Source: Apilactobacillus apisilvae (GTDB lineage Bacteria; Bacillota; Bacilli; Lactobacillales; Lactobacillaceae). Taken from it: DNA of 64,000 nt. Positions 32,949 to 42,831 of the stretch are shown piece by piece; position 1 is the first letter of the stretch, and the number at the start of each line of letters is the position of its first letter. The notes under the pieces are model-generated. The model saw only the letters and a program-made list of their open reading frames with translations. It was not told the DNA's origin and did not search any database. Where the stretch lies: the NCBI RefSeq assembly GCF_023380225.1, contig NZ_CP093362.1:930001-994000 (forward strand), written 5' to 3'. The translations under genes were made by a program, and so were the position numbers.

Positions 32949-33341
32949 ATGAAATCGATTAAACAATTTTTTAAGTTTGGAATCATTGGTATCATAAATA
33001 CATTATTAACTTATCTAATTTATACAATATTATGGAAACCAACTTCACCAACAATCGCAATGGCAATTGGATATGGATTAACATCCCTCATTGGTTTAAC
33101 CATAAATAAAATATGGGTATTTAAATCTACCAATAATTTAAGTCATATTGCAGCTAAATACTATGCCACTTATTTGTTCACTTGGTTATTAAGTATCACT
33201 AGCACTAACTTAATTAGTAGTTATTCCAATCTAAACAAGCAATTAATTCCAATTATAGCTTTAATTATTACAATACCGACAAATTTTGTCTTAAGCAAAT
33301 ATTGGGTCTTTTCTAAATCTAAATTTAAGGAGGCGTCGTAA
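32949..33341 (+). CDS. GtrA-family membrane protein
   Basis: The 130-residue protein has four helices and the family start FFKFGIIGIINTLLTYLIY, with NKIWVFKS and SKYWVFSKS ends of the repeats. GtrA proteins are thought to flip lipid-linked sugars or modify wall polysaccharides with partner glycosyltransferases. Stop and next start overlap by one base, so it is coupled to the GT39 gene. Confidence 0.9.
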   Translation: MKSIKQFFKFGIIGIINTLLTYLIYTILWKPTSPTIAMAIGYGLTSLIGLTINKIWVFKSTNNLSHIAAKYYATYLFTWLLSITSTNLISSYSNLNKQLIPIIALIITIPTNFVLSKYWVFSKSKFKEAS

Positions 33342-35407
33342 TGAAAAAGAAATTTAAAATCGATTGGATATTAACAGTCATTTTAGTCGTTGCTTTAGTT
33401 TTATATGGCTATGGTACTTGGAAAACTGGCTCCGCCAATGATTTTTACACATCTGCCATTACAAGTATGACGCAAAGTTTTAAAAATTTCTGGTATGCCA
33501 GTTTTGATCCAGCAGGATATATAACGGTTGATAAGCCACCGGTTGCATTATGGTTTATGGCAATTTCAGCAAAAATATTGGGTGTTTCTAATTTTAGTGT
33601 CGTTTTACCATCAGTTTTATTCGGTGTCGGTTCGGTATATTTAATGTATCGACTAATCAAGCCCAAGTTTGGTGTCACTGCCGGACGAATTGCAGCTTTG
33701 GTAATTACAATCACTCCCATTTTTGTTGCTGATTCAAGAACTAATAATATGGATACTACTTTGGTTTACTTCCTATTATTATCAATTTGGATGTTGCAAA
33801 AAGCTGTTGATAAAAAGAATCTATTTTGGTTAATGGGCAGTTTTGCGACGATTGGTTTTTCTTTCAACATTAAAATGCTCCAAGCATTCATGATTGTCCC
33901 AGCAATGCTACTTTTTTACTGGTTATCAAGTCAACAAACATGGAAGAAAAAAATTTTTCATACATCCCTCGCCATGATTTCATTAATTGTATTAACACTT
34001 TCATGGCCATTATCAGTCGACATGACATCAGCCAATAATCGTCCATATGAAGGTGGTTCTCAACACAATTCCGTTATGGAATTAGCTTTTGGATATAACG
34101 GAACGCAAAGACTTCTCGGTCAAACAACTGGAACTGGTGGTGCTTTTGGTGGAATGGGTAATAAAAATTCCAAAAATGGTAAAACTAGTCAACCCAGCCA
34201 AAACAAATCGAGAAATAAACAAATGCCGCCTAATATTGGTAAAAACAATAGAATGAAAATGCCTACTAATGGCAAACGTCCTGGTAATATGAAACAAGGT
34301 CATGGTGGGATGAATGGCGGCGGTGGTGCCTTCAATATTGGGACTGCCGGTCCACTAAGATTATTCCAATCATCATTAGGTCCACAAATTAGTTGGCTAC
34401 TACCATTTGCAATTATTGGGATGATTGCTGCATTTATCGTTTATGCAGACCCTAGAAGAAAATGGTATCAATTCACTAAAAAGCAAAAACAGGTGGTTTT
34501 ATGGACTGGTTGGCTAATACCAGTTGCTGGTTTCTTCTCAGTTGCTAGCTTCTTCCATCCCTACTACACCATTATGTTAGCTCCAGCAATCGCTGCTTTA
34601 AGTGGAATTGGTCTTGTTGCAATGCTAAAAGCATTAAAATTATTCAATAATAAAGACTTAAGATTCTATTTGTTACCCACAGCAATTATTACCACCGCTG
34701 GTCTCCAGGCATGGTATGTATCAAGTTACTACATTTGGTTAAGTGTTTTAATTTTAATTGTTGGGATTACCACTAGCATAGGCATCATATTTATTAGATC
34801 TAAAAAAGCAATTAAATCACTAATTATTGCTGGCCTAATATCAATTGCAGTAGCACCTAGTTTCTGGTCATTAACCCCTACTTTAGCTAAAGAATCGGCG
34901 GCTATTCCGACTGCTGGACCTGATTTATTAAGTGGTGGCAACAACGGTGGTGGTATTGGCAGTGGCTCTGTAAATAACCAACTATTAAGTTATTTACAAA
35001 AGAACCAAGGAAACGCTAAGTATCTATTTGCTACCGCTGATTCTGGCACCGCAGCTCCTTATATTATCAAAACCAAGCAATCCGTTATGGCAATGGGTGG
35101 TTTTAATGGGACTGATCCTGCGATGTCATTAAGTAAATTTAAAAAACTAGTTAAATCTGGTCAAATTAAATATTATCTAGACGCAGGTAAATCAGGATCT
35201 GGTAACAACACAATTGTGAACTGGATTAAAAAACATGCTAAAAAGGTTAATGCCAATAAATATGGTGGAAATCAAAATTCAAATGCTCAAAAGATGCCTG
35301 GCAATATGAAATCAGGTAATCTACCTAATAATAAACGTTCTAATATGATGGGTGGTCCTCAAAACAGTGGTAACACTTTATACGACCTATCAAATATTTA
35401 TAAATAA
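33341..35407 (+). CDS. GT39-type membrane glycosyltransferase (YkcB-like)
   Basis: 688 residues with a dozen or so helices. The N-terminus SANDFYTSAITSMTQSFKNF and DKPPVALWFMAIS are the ArnT/PMT-like GT39 block; YkcB-type proteins show the same G/N/M-rich insertion (about 260-330) and the C-terminal soluble part with YLFATADSGTAAPYI and GGFNGTDP. It likely transfers a sugar from polyprenyl phosphate to an extracellular wall polymer. Middle gene of gtrA-GT39-GT2; AAGGAGG precedes the ATG. Confidence 0.88.
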   Translation: MKKKFKIDWILTVILVVALVLYGYGTWKTGSANDFYTSAITSMTQSFKNFWYASFDPAGYITVDKPPVALWFMAISAKILGVSNFSVVLPSVLFGVGSVYLMYRLIKPKFGVTAGRIAALVITITPIFVADSRTNNMDTTLVYFLLLSIWMLQKAVDKKNLFWLMGSFATIGFSFNIKMLQAFMIVPAMLLFYWLSSQQTWKKKIFHTSLAMISLIVLTLSWPLSVDMTSANNRPYEGGSQHNSVMELAFGYNGTQRLLGQTTGTGGAFGGMGNKNSKNGKTSQPSQNKSRNKQMPPNIGKNNRMKMPTNGKRPGNMKQGHGGMNGGGGAFNIGTAGPLRLFQSSLGPQISWLLPFAIIGMIAAFIVYADPRRKWYQFTKKQKQVVLWTGWLIPVAGFFSVASFFHPYYTIMLAPAIAALSGIGLVAMLKALKLFNNKDLRFYLLPTAIITTAGLQAWYVSSYYIWLSVLILIVGITTSIGIIFIRSKKAIKSLIIAGLISIAVAPSFWSLTPTLAKESAAIPTAGPDLLSGGNNGGGIGSGSVNNQLLSYLQKNQGNAKYLFATADSGTAAPYIIKTKQSVMAMGGFNGTDPAMSLSKFKKLVKSGQIKYYLDAGKSGSGNNTIVNWIKKHAKKVNANKYGGNQNSNAQKMPGNMKSGNLPNNKRSNMMGGPQNSGNTLYDLSNIYK

Positions 35408-35427
35408 TTTGATTGGAGGTGGCTAAA

Positions 35428-36399
35428 ATGGAGACTAATCAAGAACTAATTTCCATTGTTCTTCCGGTATTTAACGAAGAGTCTGGTATTCAAAATACAA
35501 TTGAAATTTTACAAAGATTTATTGCATATCAACCCGAAAAATATGAATTAATTTTTGTTGATGATGGTTCAAAAGATAAAAGCGCTGATATTATAAAAAA
35601 ACAAAAGGAAAAATACCCAACTATTAAGTTAATTGAATTTTCAAGAAATTTTGGTCATCAGCTCGCTATTACTGCTGGAATTAAGTATGCTAAAGGTAAT
35701 GCAGTTATTGTAATGGATGCTGACTTACAGGATCCCCCTTCAGTCATTCCTAATATGATTAAAAAATGGCATGATGGATATGATGTTGTTTATGGAAAAA
35801 GGCTGGTTCGTGAAGGTGAAAGTATTTTTAAAAAATTCACTGCCAAAATGTTTTATCGACTAATGAAAAGTATTTCAAATATTGAAATACCATTAGATAC
35901 CGGTGACTTTAGGTTGATGGATGCTAAAGTAGTCAAAGAACTGAATAAGTTAAAAGAACCTGAACCTTTTGTAAGAGGCTTAGTCAGTTGGGTGGGCTTC
36001 AAACAAACTTCGGTTCAGTATGAACGTCAAGAAAGGACTGCTGGTGAATCTAAATACCCATTATCTAAGATGATACGACTAGCCAGTGATGGAATTACAT
36101 CATTTTCAGCCGTCCCATTAAAAATAATGAATTATGCTAGTATTTTTAGTATTTTAATTGGTTTTATTTATGGATTAGTAAAAATATTTAATCACTTTAG
36201 TTCAGTTGATTTTGCTACATGTTCAATGTTTATTCTAAGTGGGATTATTATGTTTGGCTTAGGCACTGTTGGTAATTATCTGTTTAGAACTTTCGATGCA
36301 TCTAAACAGCGCCCCCAATATATAATTGCTAATCGCTATGGCTTTGATTATGAGAAAAATAAAAAATATTTAAAAACTCTAAAACAAAATAATGGCTAA
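35428..36399 (+). CDS. Polyprenyl-phosphate glycosyltransferase (GT2, GtrB/YkcC-like)
   Basis: 323 residues from ATG 35428, which follows GGAGGTGG. GT2 domain: IVLPVFNEESGI, FVDDGSKDKS, MDADLQDPPSVI (DxD) and GDFRLMD, then two C-terminal membrane helices and the FDASKQRPQYII end of the DPM1/GtrB group. It loads a sugar on the lipid carrier at the inner face; GtrA and the GT39 protein would then flip and transfer it. Confidence 0.93.
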   Translation: METNQELISIVLPVFNEESGIQNTIEILQRFIAYQPEKYELIFVDDGSKDKSADIIKKQKEKYPTIKLIEFSRNFGHQLAITAGIKYAKGNAVIVMDADLQDPPSVIPNMIKKWHDGYDVVYGKRLVREGESIFKKFTAKMFYRLMKSISNIEIPLDTGDFRLMDAKVVKELNKLKEPEPFVRGLVSWVGFKQTSVQYERQERTAGESKYPLSKMIRLASDGITSFSAVPLKIMNYASIFSILIGFIYGLVKIFNHFSSVDFATCSMFILSGIIMFGLGTVGNYLFRTFDASKQRPQYIIANRYGFDYEKNKKYLKTLKQNNG

Positions 36400-36402
36400 A
36401 TT

Positions 36403-36475
36403 AAAGGGATGCTTTTAAGCATCCCTTTTATAATTGGTAAAGCTTGCTATACTAGGAATAGCAAGCTTTTTTTGA
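36403..36475 (+). terminator. Two tandem hairpins after the glycosylation operon
   Basis: First stem AAAGGGATGCTT/AAGCATCCCTTT (36403-36428); second stem AAAGCTTGCTAT/ATAGCAAGCTTT (36439-36469) followed by seven T. Confidence 0.85.
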
Positions 36476-36515
36476 TAAACTAGAAAATAATAATTAACTA
36501 GAAAGAGTAATCTTT

Positions 36516-37445
36516 GTGAAAATTTTAAATATAATCAGAAGATGTTTATGTATTTTAATCTTTATAAGCATGCTAACTGGGATCATTGAATTTAAAGTTA
36601 GCCCATTTAATTTATGGATAACCCAACTTCTATCGATTTTTACTAGTGTTTGTTTAATATATGTAATCTTGCCTAGCAATGAACGCAAATTTTTAAAAAC
36701 AATTATTTTTAATATAACTGGACGTAAAAATTTCACTTTTAAAGTTAAATATAATCAATCAACCAACTTAAAATATGATGATAACAATACATCAAGATTA
36801 AAAAGAAATGTTTTTTTTGAAAAATCGAACCAATATAATCAAAAAATTTCAGAATTGATAAATACTAAACAAAAATTGGAAGAAAATATTGAATCAATGA
36901 ATGCTTATAAAAATAAGTTAAATCAGGAAGTCACTAAAATTAATAGTGTCTATCAAGAACTACATATTTTACAAGAGCAAAAAAAACAAAATATTGATGA
37001 AATAAGTAAACTAAAAGAACAAAAAATAAACATTCAAAAAAGTACTGAATATCATGAATTTATAGAATATAAAGCAAAAAATGAATTAAAAAACATTGAT
37101 GAACTAGACGGTTATCAATTCGAAAAATATACTTATAACTTACTTAATAAATTAGGTTTTCAACAAATTAAAATAACTAAAGGCAGTAACGACTACGGAA
37201 TTGACATTTTAGCGAAAAATGGAGAAACCAGTTATGGCTTTCAATGTAAATTATATTCTTCCCCAATTGGTATCAAGGCAATTCAAGAAGTTAGTGCTGG
37301 AATTGAATATTATAAGTGTAAAAAAGCAGTTGTAATAACTAACAGTTATTTCACGCCAAACGCAATCACTGCTGGTAAAGCATTAGAAGTAGATTTATGG
37401 AATCGTGATAAGTTATTAGAATTACTAAAAGAAATAAATGAGTAA
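36516..37445 (+). CDS. Membrane-anchored coiled-coil protein with Mrr-type restriction endonuclease domain
   Basis: 309 residues from GTG 36516 with GAAAGAG upstream. Two helices near the N-terminus (about 8-30, 35-55), a Lys/Glu-rich coiled coil (about 95-185), then a PD-(D/E)xK domain of the Mrr_cat kind: GYQFEKYTYNLLNKLGF, DYGIDILAKNG and GFQCKLYSSPIGIKAIQEV with catalytic Asp, Gln-x-Lys. It lies alone between terminators. A role in cutting foreign or modified DNA at the membrane is inference. Confidence 0.78.
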   Translation: MKILNIIRRCLCILIFISMLTGIIEFKVSPFNLWITQLLSIFTSVCLIYVILPSNERKFLKTIIFNITGRKNFTFKVKYNQSTNLKYDDNNTSRLKRNVFFEKSNQYNQKISELINTKQKLEENIESMNAYKNKLNQEVTKINSVYQELHILQEQKKQNIDEISKLKEQKINIQKSTEYHEFIEYKAKNELKNIDELDGYQFEKYTYNLLNKLGFQQIKITKGSNDYGIDILAKNGETSYGFQCKLYSSPIGIKAIQEVSAGIEYYKCKKAVVITNSYFTPNAITAGKALEVDLWNRDKLLELLKEINE

Positions 37446-37447
37446 AG

Positions 37448-37476
37448 AAAAAGAGCAGCCCAAGGGCTACTCTTTT
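37448..37476 (-). terminator. Terminator of the ketopantoate reductase-like gene
   Basis: GAGCAGCCC (from 37453) and GGGCTACTC form a stem that pairs fully (with G-T) only on the minus strand, suiting the minus gene ending at 37544; it may also serve the plus-strand gene. Confidence 0.55.
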
Positions 37477-37543
37477 ACTGCTTAATGAGTTACTTAATCT
37501 ATTTTATGTGATTTTGACAATTATTTAAACCATTTTAGTCATT

Positions 37544-38503
37544 TTATTTTTTAAACTGACGCATTTTTTCTGCTAAATGGACTTCATGAACCACGAATTC
37601 ATGCGTTTTACAGATATAATCATTGGATCGACCAATTTTTGCAATATATCCATTAATATAATCAACTTCAGTATTACGCCCTTTTGAAAAATCTTGATAC
37701 ATTGATGGATAATGATATTTTAGTGCATGACAACTATCAATAACTAATTGAACATTTGATTGTCGAGTTCCTAACAATGGAATATTAGCCCTTTCACAAG
37801 CATCAAATGACTCATTGAATAGTTGACGAGCCATATCCGGAACTCCTTCATATTGAATCAATTCACCCATTCTAATTTCAAACATCGTACATAATGTATT
37901 TACAACAGCATTAAAAATAACCTTAGTCATACACATTCCCAACCATTCATCAGCCATGACTGGTCCTAAAGTTGCTCTATCAAAATCATTAAAAATACTT
38001 TTAGTAGTATCGTTTAGAGAATAATTCTTATAAGGAGCCATATGCATTGCTTCACTATTTTTAGGCCCCATAAAATCAACATCCCCAGGACCATTTAAAA
38101 CTGTTGCAATCATTGCAGTTCCTGTAACGATATGATTTTCATCAAAATATTGATCTATTTTTTCAAAATGCCCCATTCCATTCATTGCAGAAAAAACATA
38201 TTGATCTTTATGAAAAAGACCTGCCTTCGAATCTCTTTCTAATTCTTCTGATAATTGCATTTGTTTCTTAAATATAATCCAAACATCAGGATGTCCCGAA
38301 TATTCCTCAGGATAATACATATTAATCGGAATTAATTTTTTATTTTGATGATCTCTAGATACATAAACTCCACCTTGACTCTTTACCTTTTCAACATTGG
38401 GTTTCCAAGTATCAATAAAATCAACTTCTACATTAGCATTTTCTTTAAGCAAAATCCCGTATCGATACCCCATTGCTCCAGCACCAATTACTCCATATTT
38501 CAT
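37544..38503 (-). CDS. Ketopantoate reductase family protein (PanE/ApbA)
   Basis: 319 residues from ATG 38503; AAGGAGTG lies upstream and shows that the earlier in-frame ATG is not used. N-terminal Rossmann motif GVIGAGAMGYRYG, then KVIFNAVVNTLCTMFEIRMGEL with the catalytic-region Lys and Asn, and the C-terminal KGRNTEVDYINGYIAKIG (the conserved Glu-Asp-Asn-Gly region). Reduces 2-dehydropantoate or a similar 2-oxo acid with NADPH. No other pantothenate gene is near, so the substrate is open. Confidence 0.85.
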   Translation of the reverse strand: MKYGVIGAGAMGYRYGILLKENANVEVDFIDTWKPNVEKVKSQGGVYVSRDHQNKKLIPINMYYPEEYSGHPDVWIIFKKQMQLSEELERDSKAGLFHKDQYVFSAMNGMGHFEKIDQYFDENHIVTGTAMIATVLNGPGDVDFMGPKNSEAMHMAPYKNYSLNDTTKSIFNDFDRATLGPVMADEWLGMCMTKVIFNAVVNTLCTMFEIRMGELIQYEGVPDMARQLFNESFDACERANIPLLGTRQSNVQLVIDSCHALKYHYPSMYQDFSKGRNTEVDYINGYIAKIGRSNDYICKTHEFVVHEVHLAEKMRQFKK

Positions 38504-38706
38504 ATGTATCACTCCTTGTTTCATTGTTATTATAATTAAATTTATTACTACAATTAGAATAAGTCAATCTTATTTTAATCCAATTTTAATATTTCTAAAG
38601 TCCTTTGATTATCAAATCACTTAAAAAATGCCTTAATAACAGGTATAATATAGATAGTGTAATAAAATTTACATATATTTTATATTAAGAAACGGGGAAT
38701 GTTCTG

Positions 38707-40068
38707 TTGGATAGTGGTGCATTAGCATTTCAAATCATCATTGTTTTAATCGCATTCTTCTTCGCTGCATTCTTTGTTGCGTGTGAATTCGCATTAGTAC
38801 AAACACGTTATAGTATGTTGGAAGAAGAAGAAGAAACTAAAGGAAAATCCAAAAAGTTATCTCGTGAAATGTTCATGATAACTAATTTAAATGATTATTT
38901 ATCTACAACTCAAGTGGGAGTTTCACTTAGTGGGATTATTATGGGTTGGATTGGTGAAGCATTATTTGTTGATGGATTATTTAGCTTATTAGAAATCGAT
39001 CCAAATTTCATTAATCCTGGTACTGCTCATGCTATTGGTAGTATTGTTGGTGTTTTAATTTTAACTTATCTAGAAGTTGTCTTTACTGAAGTAGTTCCTA
39101 AAAACATTAGTATTGCAATGCCTAGAAGAATTTTAGGATTAATCGTTACCCCATTACATTACTTCCATAAGGTATTTTATCCTGGCGTTTGGGCAATTAA
39201 TATTACTGCTGCCGGAGTAGTAAAATTGATGGGGCTTAAAATGACTGATGAAAGTGATGAATCAATGTCACAAGCAGAAATCCTAAACATTTCTAAAGAT
39301 GCAGTTAAAAATGGTGCGCTTGAAAAATATGATTACTTGTACATGCAACGAGCATTTGATTTTAATGATAAAGTTGCTAAAGATATCATGATTGACCGAA
39401 CTCAATTGACTGTTATGGATATTAATACCAGTGTTAAAAACGCTATTGGTACATACCTACAAACTAAATATAGCAGAATTCCAATCGTTGAAAATAATAA
39501 CAAGGATAATATTTTAGGTTATGTTTACTGTTACGATATGATTCGCCAATCAAGAGTTAATAATGATATTAAAGTAAAACGTCTATTAAGAGACATTACA
39601 ACGGTTCCAGAAAACATGAAAATTACTGAAGTTCTCCAAAAAATGATTACAATGAGAACTCCAATCGTTGTTGTTGTTGATGAATATGGTGGAACTTCAG
39701 GCATCATTACTGATAAAGATATTTATGAAGAACTATTCGGTACAGTAAGGGATGAAATTGATCCTGCAACTAATGAATATGTTTTCAAACAACCTAAGGG
39801 AACTTATCAAGTAAGTGGTAAAATGACTACTTATGATTTTGAACGTTATTTCAAAACTGAAATTAAAGATTTTAGTCGATCTGATAGTGTCACCCTTTCT
39901 GGTTACTTCATAGATAATAATCCTGAAATGAAGATTGATAAAGGTACTGAATTCCATATTGATAACTTTAAATTTAAAGTACTTCACTTTGAAAATTCAT
40001 TTATTGATTTATTTGAGGTTAACATTAATGATGATGAAGTAAAAAAAGAAGATCATGACAATAAATAA
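38707..40068 (+). CDS. Hemolysin-family / CNNM-CorC-type membrane protein with CBS pair
   Basis: 453 residues from TTG 38707 with GGGGAA upstream. N-terminal CNNM transmembrane domain (FFFAAFFVACEFALVQTR, TQVGVSLSGIIMGWIGE, FTEVVPKNISI), two CBS domains (MIDRTQLTVMD ... and VVVVDEYGGTSGIITDKDI) and a C-terminal CorC_HlyC domain (YQVSGKMTTYDFERYF). Likely magnesium or other cation export. Monocistronic with a strong terminator. Confidence 0.9.
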   Translation: MDSGALAFQIIIVLIAFFFAAFFVACEFALVQTRYSMLEEEEETKGKSKKLSREMFMITNLNDYLSTTQVGVSLSGIIMGWIGEALFVDGLFSLLEIDPNFINPGTAHAIGSIVGVLILTYLEVVFTEVVPKNISIAMPRRILGLIVTPLHYFHKVFYPGVWAINITAAGVVKLMGLKMTDESDESMSQAEILNISKDAVKNGALEKYDYLYMQRAFDFNDKVAKDIMIDRTQLTVMDINTSVKNAIGTYLQTKYSRIPIVENNNKDNILGYVYCYDMIRQSRVNNDIKVKRLLRDITTVPENMKITEVLQKMITMRTPIVVVVDEYGGTSGIITDKDIYEELFGTVRDEIDPATNEYVFKQPKGTYQVSGKMTTYDFERYFKTEIKDFSRSDSVTLSGYFIDNNPEMKIDKGTEFHIDNFKFKVLHFENSFIDLFEVNINDDEVKKEDHDNK

Positions 40069-40079
40069 TAATTGTTAAT

Positions 40080-40116
40080 AAAAATCTGTTAGAATTAATT
40101 TCTAACAGATTTTTTT
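40080..40116 (+). terminator. Terminator of the CNNM/CorC gene
   Basis: A 15-bp stem (40080-40094 with 40100-40114) followed by T residues. Confidence 0.88.
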
Positions 40117-40138
40117 ATTTAGAAAGGAAGTTTCAAAC

Positions 40139-40606
40139 TTGAAAACCATACGCATTCTTTATATTTCAATTGCTGGTAACACTCGTAATTTTGTAAACAA
40201 TCTAATTGAATTTTCTAAAAAAGTAAATGAAGATGATGAAAACAGTCCATTAATTGAAGCTACTGAAATTTCAGATCAAACTGATTTTGATCATGAAAAT
40301 AGTAACTTTTTTGCATTTGTCCCCACCTATTTAGATGGTGGTAATGGCATTGATAATGGTGTTAAAGAAATGATGACAAATGCTCTAGGTGAATATATTG
40401 CCTACGATGACAATCAAAATTACTGTATTGGCGTAGTTGGTTCAGGTAATAAAAATTTCAACGAGCAATATTGTTTATCGGCTAAAAGATATGCAGAATC
40501 ATTTGATTGTCCATTTGTTGGTGATTTTGAACTACGTGGCAATGATAGTGATGTATCTAGAATTTATGAACTACTAAAGCAAATTACTTTAAACGATAAA
40601 AATTAA
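40139..40606 (+). CDS. nrdI: Ribonucleotide reductase assembly flavodoxin NrdI
   Basis: 155 residues from TTG 40139 after AGAAAGGAAG. ILYISIAGNTRNFVNNL is the FMN phosphate loop; VPTYLDGGNGIDNGV and VGSGNKNFNEQYC are NrdI-specific loops. NrdI supplies the oxidant for the dimanganese tyrosyl radical cofactor of class Ib reductase. NrdE/NrdF/NrdH are not in this window, so the gene is detached from its partners. Confidence 0.92.
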   Translation: MKTIRILYISIAGNTRNFVNNLIEFSKKVNEDDENSPLIEATEISDQTDFDHENSNFFAFVPTYLDGGNGIDNGVKEMMTNALGEYIAYDDNQNYCIGVVGSGNKNFNEQYCLSAKRYAESFDCPFVGDFELRGNDSDVSRIYELLKQITLNDKN

Positions 40607-40644
40607 ATGCTAACATTTTTTTATTAAAGTAAGGAGTAATTAAT

Positions 40645-41394
40645 ATGGAAAATAATGAAGTGTTAAATACGATTAATAGCCATCGTAGTATCAGAAAATT
40701 TACTAAACAAAAACTAACTAGCGATGAGATTGAAAAATTAATTCAAGCTGCTAGTAGAACCTCAAATAGTATGAGTGAACAACAATATTCAATTATTAGT
40801 GTAACTGATCCTAAAAAATTAGCTAAATTGGGGGAAATTACACTTCATCATTTACCAGATAATGCCGGACACTTTTTACTGTTTATTGCTGATCAACACC
40901 GAAATGCAGAAATCATCAAGCATCATAATCCCGATGCAAACTTAGAAGCATTACATTCTGCTGATAAGTTCTTAGCATCAGTGCATGATGTTGATTTAAG
41001 TGTCCAATCCACATTACTTGCCGCTGAAAGTATGGGCCTTGGTGGTACGATTATGGGTAGCATTTACAATAATCCTAAAGAAATCATTAAAATGTTTAAC
41101 TTACCTAAATTAACTTTTCCAGTTTTAGGTTTAGCAATTGGTCATCCAGATGAAAAGCCAGATTTAAAACCACGTATTAATACTGAATTAATGCATTCTG
41201 AAAACACCTATAAAGAACCTGATATGGACTTGGTTAAAAAATTTGATAAAAAAATTAATCAATACTACAAAAGCCGTAATAAGAATCAACGCGATACTAA
41301 CTTCTTCAAAAATATTTGGAGCGATATATCTAAGGGCGATTATCGAAAAGATTTACTTCCAACAATTAAAGAACAAGGCTTTCTAATTAATTAA
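40645..41394 (+). CDS. NADPH-dependent nitroreductase / flavin reductase (NfrA-like)
   Basis: 249 residues: NSHRSIRKFTKQKLTSDEIE start, ASRTSNSMSEQQYS FMN-binding block, AAESMGLGGTIMGSIYNN, and a C-terminal arm of about 60 residues typical of the NfsA/NfrA group (KSRNKNQRDTNFF). It reduces nitro compounds, quinones or free flavin. It could supply reduced flavin to NrdI encoded 39 bp upstream, though this is only a positional idea. Confidence 0.9.
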   Translation: MENNEVLNTINSHRSIRKFTKQKLTSDEIEKLIQAASRTSNSMSEQQYSIISVTDPKKLAKLGEITLHHLPDNAGHFLLFIADQHRNAEIIKHHNPDANLEALHSADKFLASVHDVDLSVQSTLLAAESMGLGGTIMGSIYNNPKEIIKMFNLPKLTFPVLGLAIGHPDEKPDLKPRINTELMHSENTYKEPDMDLVKKFDKKINQYYKSRNKNQRDTNFFKNIWSDISKGDYRKDLLPTIKEQGFLIN

Positions 41395-41427
41395 AAAGTC
41401 GGACTTATAATAGTCCGACTTTTTTTA
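41393..41427. terminator. Shared terminator
   Basis: A 13-bp stem (41393-41405 with 41412-41424), loop TATAAT, between convergent genes. Confidence 0.88.
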
Positions 41428-42591
41428 CGCTATTTTTTTATTTTTAAAAATTACAATGATTAAAGTTAAAACAATAATTGAAGCGGTAAAGATAAATAAT
41501 GCATTATACCCTAAATATTCAACAAAGAAGCCTCCATATAATGGACTAACTGCTCGACCCGCTGACATTAGAGCATTGAATACTCCTTGATATTTTCCTT
41601 TTTCGGATTTGCTAGATAATTGATCAATCCAAGCCGGAACATCTGGTAATCCAATCATTTCACCAAATGTTAAGAAAATCATTATTGTTAAGAAACCAGC
41701 ATAATTTTTAGCAAAAATTAGTCCATAAAATGAAATCGCAAAAATAATAATTCCAATAAACACTTGGGTAGATATCTTTGCATTAATTTTTTTGCTTAAA
41801 TAATTAATCAATGGTTGTCCAATCACGATCATTAGACCATTAACAGTCCAAAGGCTAGAATAACTTTCGAATGAAATTCCCATGTTGACCATATGAACAG
41901 ACATAACACTTTCCCATAAGGTATAACTTAGATATACACCAAAAATCATAATACAAATTGGATAAATCAGTTTAGTAACTGAATTTTTAACTGACTCAAC
42001 TTCCTTATGATCGGATGCAACATATTGTTGCTCATTAAAATCAACATTGAAATAAAAGAACGTCATTAACCACAATGCAACATAGAAAATACTTGCTGCG
42101 ATGAAAACAATTGCAATTCCGTATTTTAAAAGATATCCAACCATCGCAGTTCCAATTACAACTCCTAAATTAAGACCAATATATAGAAGATTAAAAACTG
42201 AACGAACATCCCGATCTTTTACGGTTGTTGCATATGAATTTAACAATGTCAGATTAATTCCATCACCAAATCCTAAAAAGATTAATAAAACGGCAAACGT
42301 TGGCCAACCATTGAAAAAGATTAATAATAAAATGGCGATTGATGAAATACTAATTCCTAACATCGATGCCTTGTAAGCTGACCAATGATCGAATAAAAAG
42401 CCACCCACATAATTACCAAGAATCATAAAACTAGACATTAATAATAGTGAAATTCCAGAAACCAGCAAAGATTTATGTAAGTAATCATTAATATACATAG
42501 TAACAAGAGGCCACATAAATGAAGCTCCTGAATTAAGTAATAATGAGTACATAAATATAAGTTTCATCCCTAGACTGTTTCTTTTTTTCAT
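41425..42591 (-). CDS. MFS transporter (multidrug/peptide-type, 12 helices)
   Basis: 388 residues with about 12 hydrophobic helices, an MFS loop GGFLFDHWSAYKA after helix 2 and YQGVFNALMSAGRAVSPLYGG in the second half. It resembles the MdtH/YttB-like drug-efflux branch; the substrate is unknown. GGGGGAG precedes the ATG at 42591 (an in-frame GTG six bases upstream is less likely). Confidence 0.85.
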   Translation of the reverse strand: MKKRNSLGMKLIFMYSLLLNSGASFMWPLVTMYINDYLHKSLLVSGISLLLMSSFMILGNYVGGFLFDHWSAYKASMLGISISSIAILLLIFFNGWPTFAVLLIFLGFGDGINLTLLNSYATTVKDRDVRSVFNLLYIGLNLGVVIGTAMVGYLLKYGIAIVFIAASIFYVALWLMTFFYFNVDFNEQQYVASDHKEVESVKNSVTKLIYPICIMIFGVYLSYTLWESVMSVHMVNMGISFESYSSLWTVNGLMIVIGQPLINYLSKKINAKISTQVFIGIIIFAISFYGLIFAKNYAGFLTIMIFLTFGEMIGLPDVPAWIDQLSSKSEKGKYQGVFNALMSAGRAVSPLYGGFFVEYLGYNALFIFTASIIVLTLIIVIFKNKKIA

Positions 42592-42691
42592 AATCACTCC
42601 CCCTATTATGTAATTTCACATTAGTTTCATTATAATGCTTTTAGTCTCCTCTCTTCTAAATAATTAGCTCACAATATCATTAATATTAATG

Positions 42692-42705
42692 ATAAAGCGT
42701 TTTCA
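42692..42705. promoter_or_regulatory. Possible CcpA (cre) site
   Basis: ATAAAGCGTTTTCA matches the cre consensus TGWAANCGNTNWCA at 12 of 14 positions. It lies between the MFS gene and zwf. Weak evidence. Confidence 0.3.
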
Positions 42706-42756
42706 TTTCTTTAATGAGCAGAGTTAAAAACACTTTTTTAATTTTAATTTGTGTTA

Positions 42757-42801
42757 TATAATAATTGTGTATATAAAGTAAGATTTATTTCAATCTTACT
42801 T
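42757..42801 (+). promoter_or_regulatory. zwf leader: -10 element and 5' UTR hairpin
   Basis: TATAAT at 42757-42762 (poor -35) is followed by a 10-bp stem AAGTAAGATT/AATCTTACTT (42776-42785 with 42792-42801) about 20 bases before the ribosome site. No U run follows, so it is a stabilising or regulatory hairpin rather than a terminator. Confidence 0.45.
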
Positions 42802-42831
42802 CGTTAAAATTTTATGTGAGGAGTGACGGTA

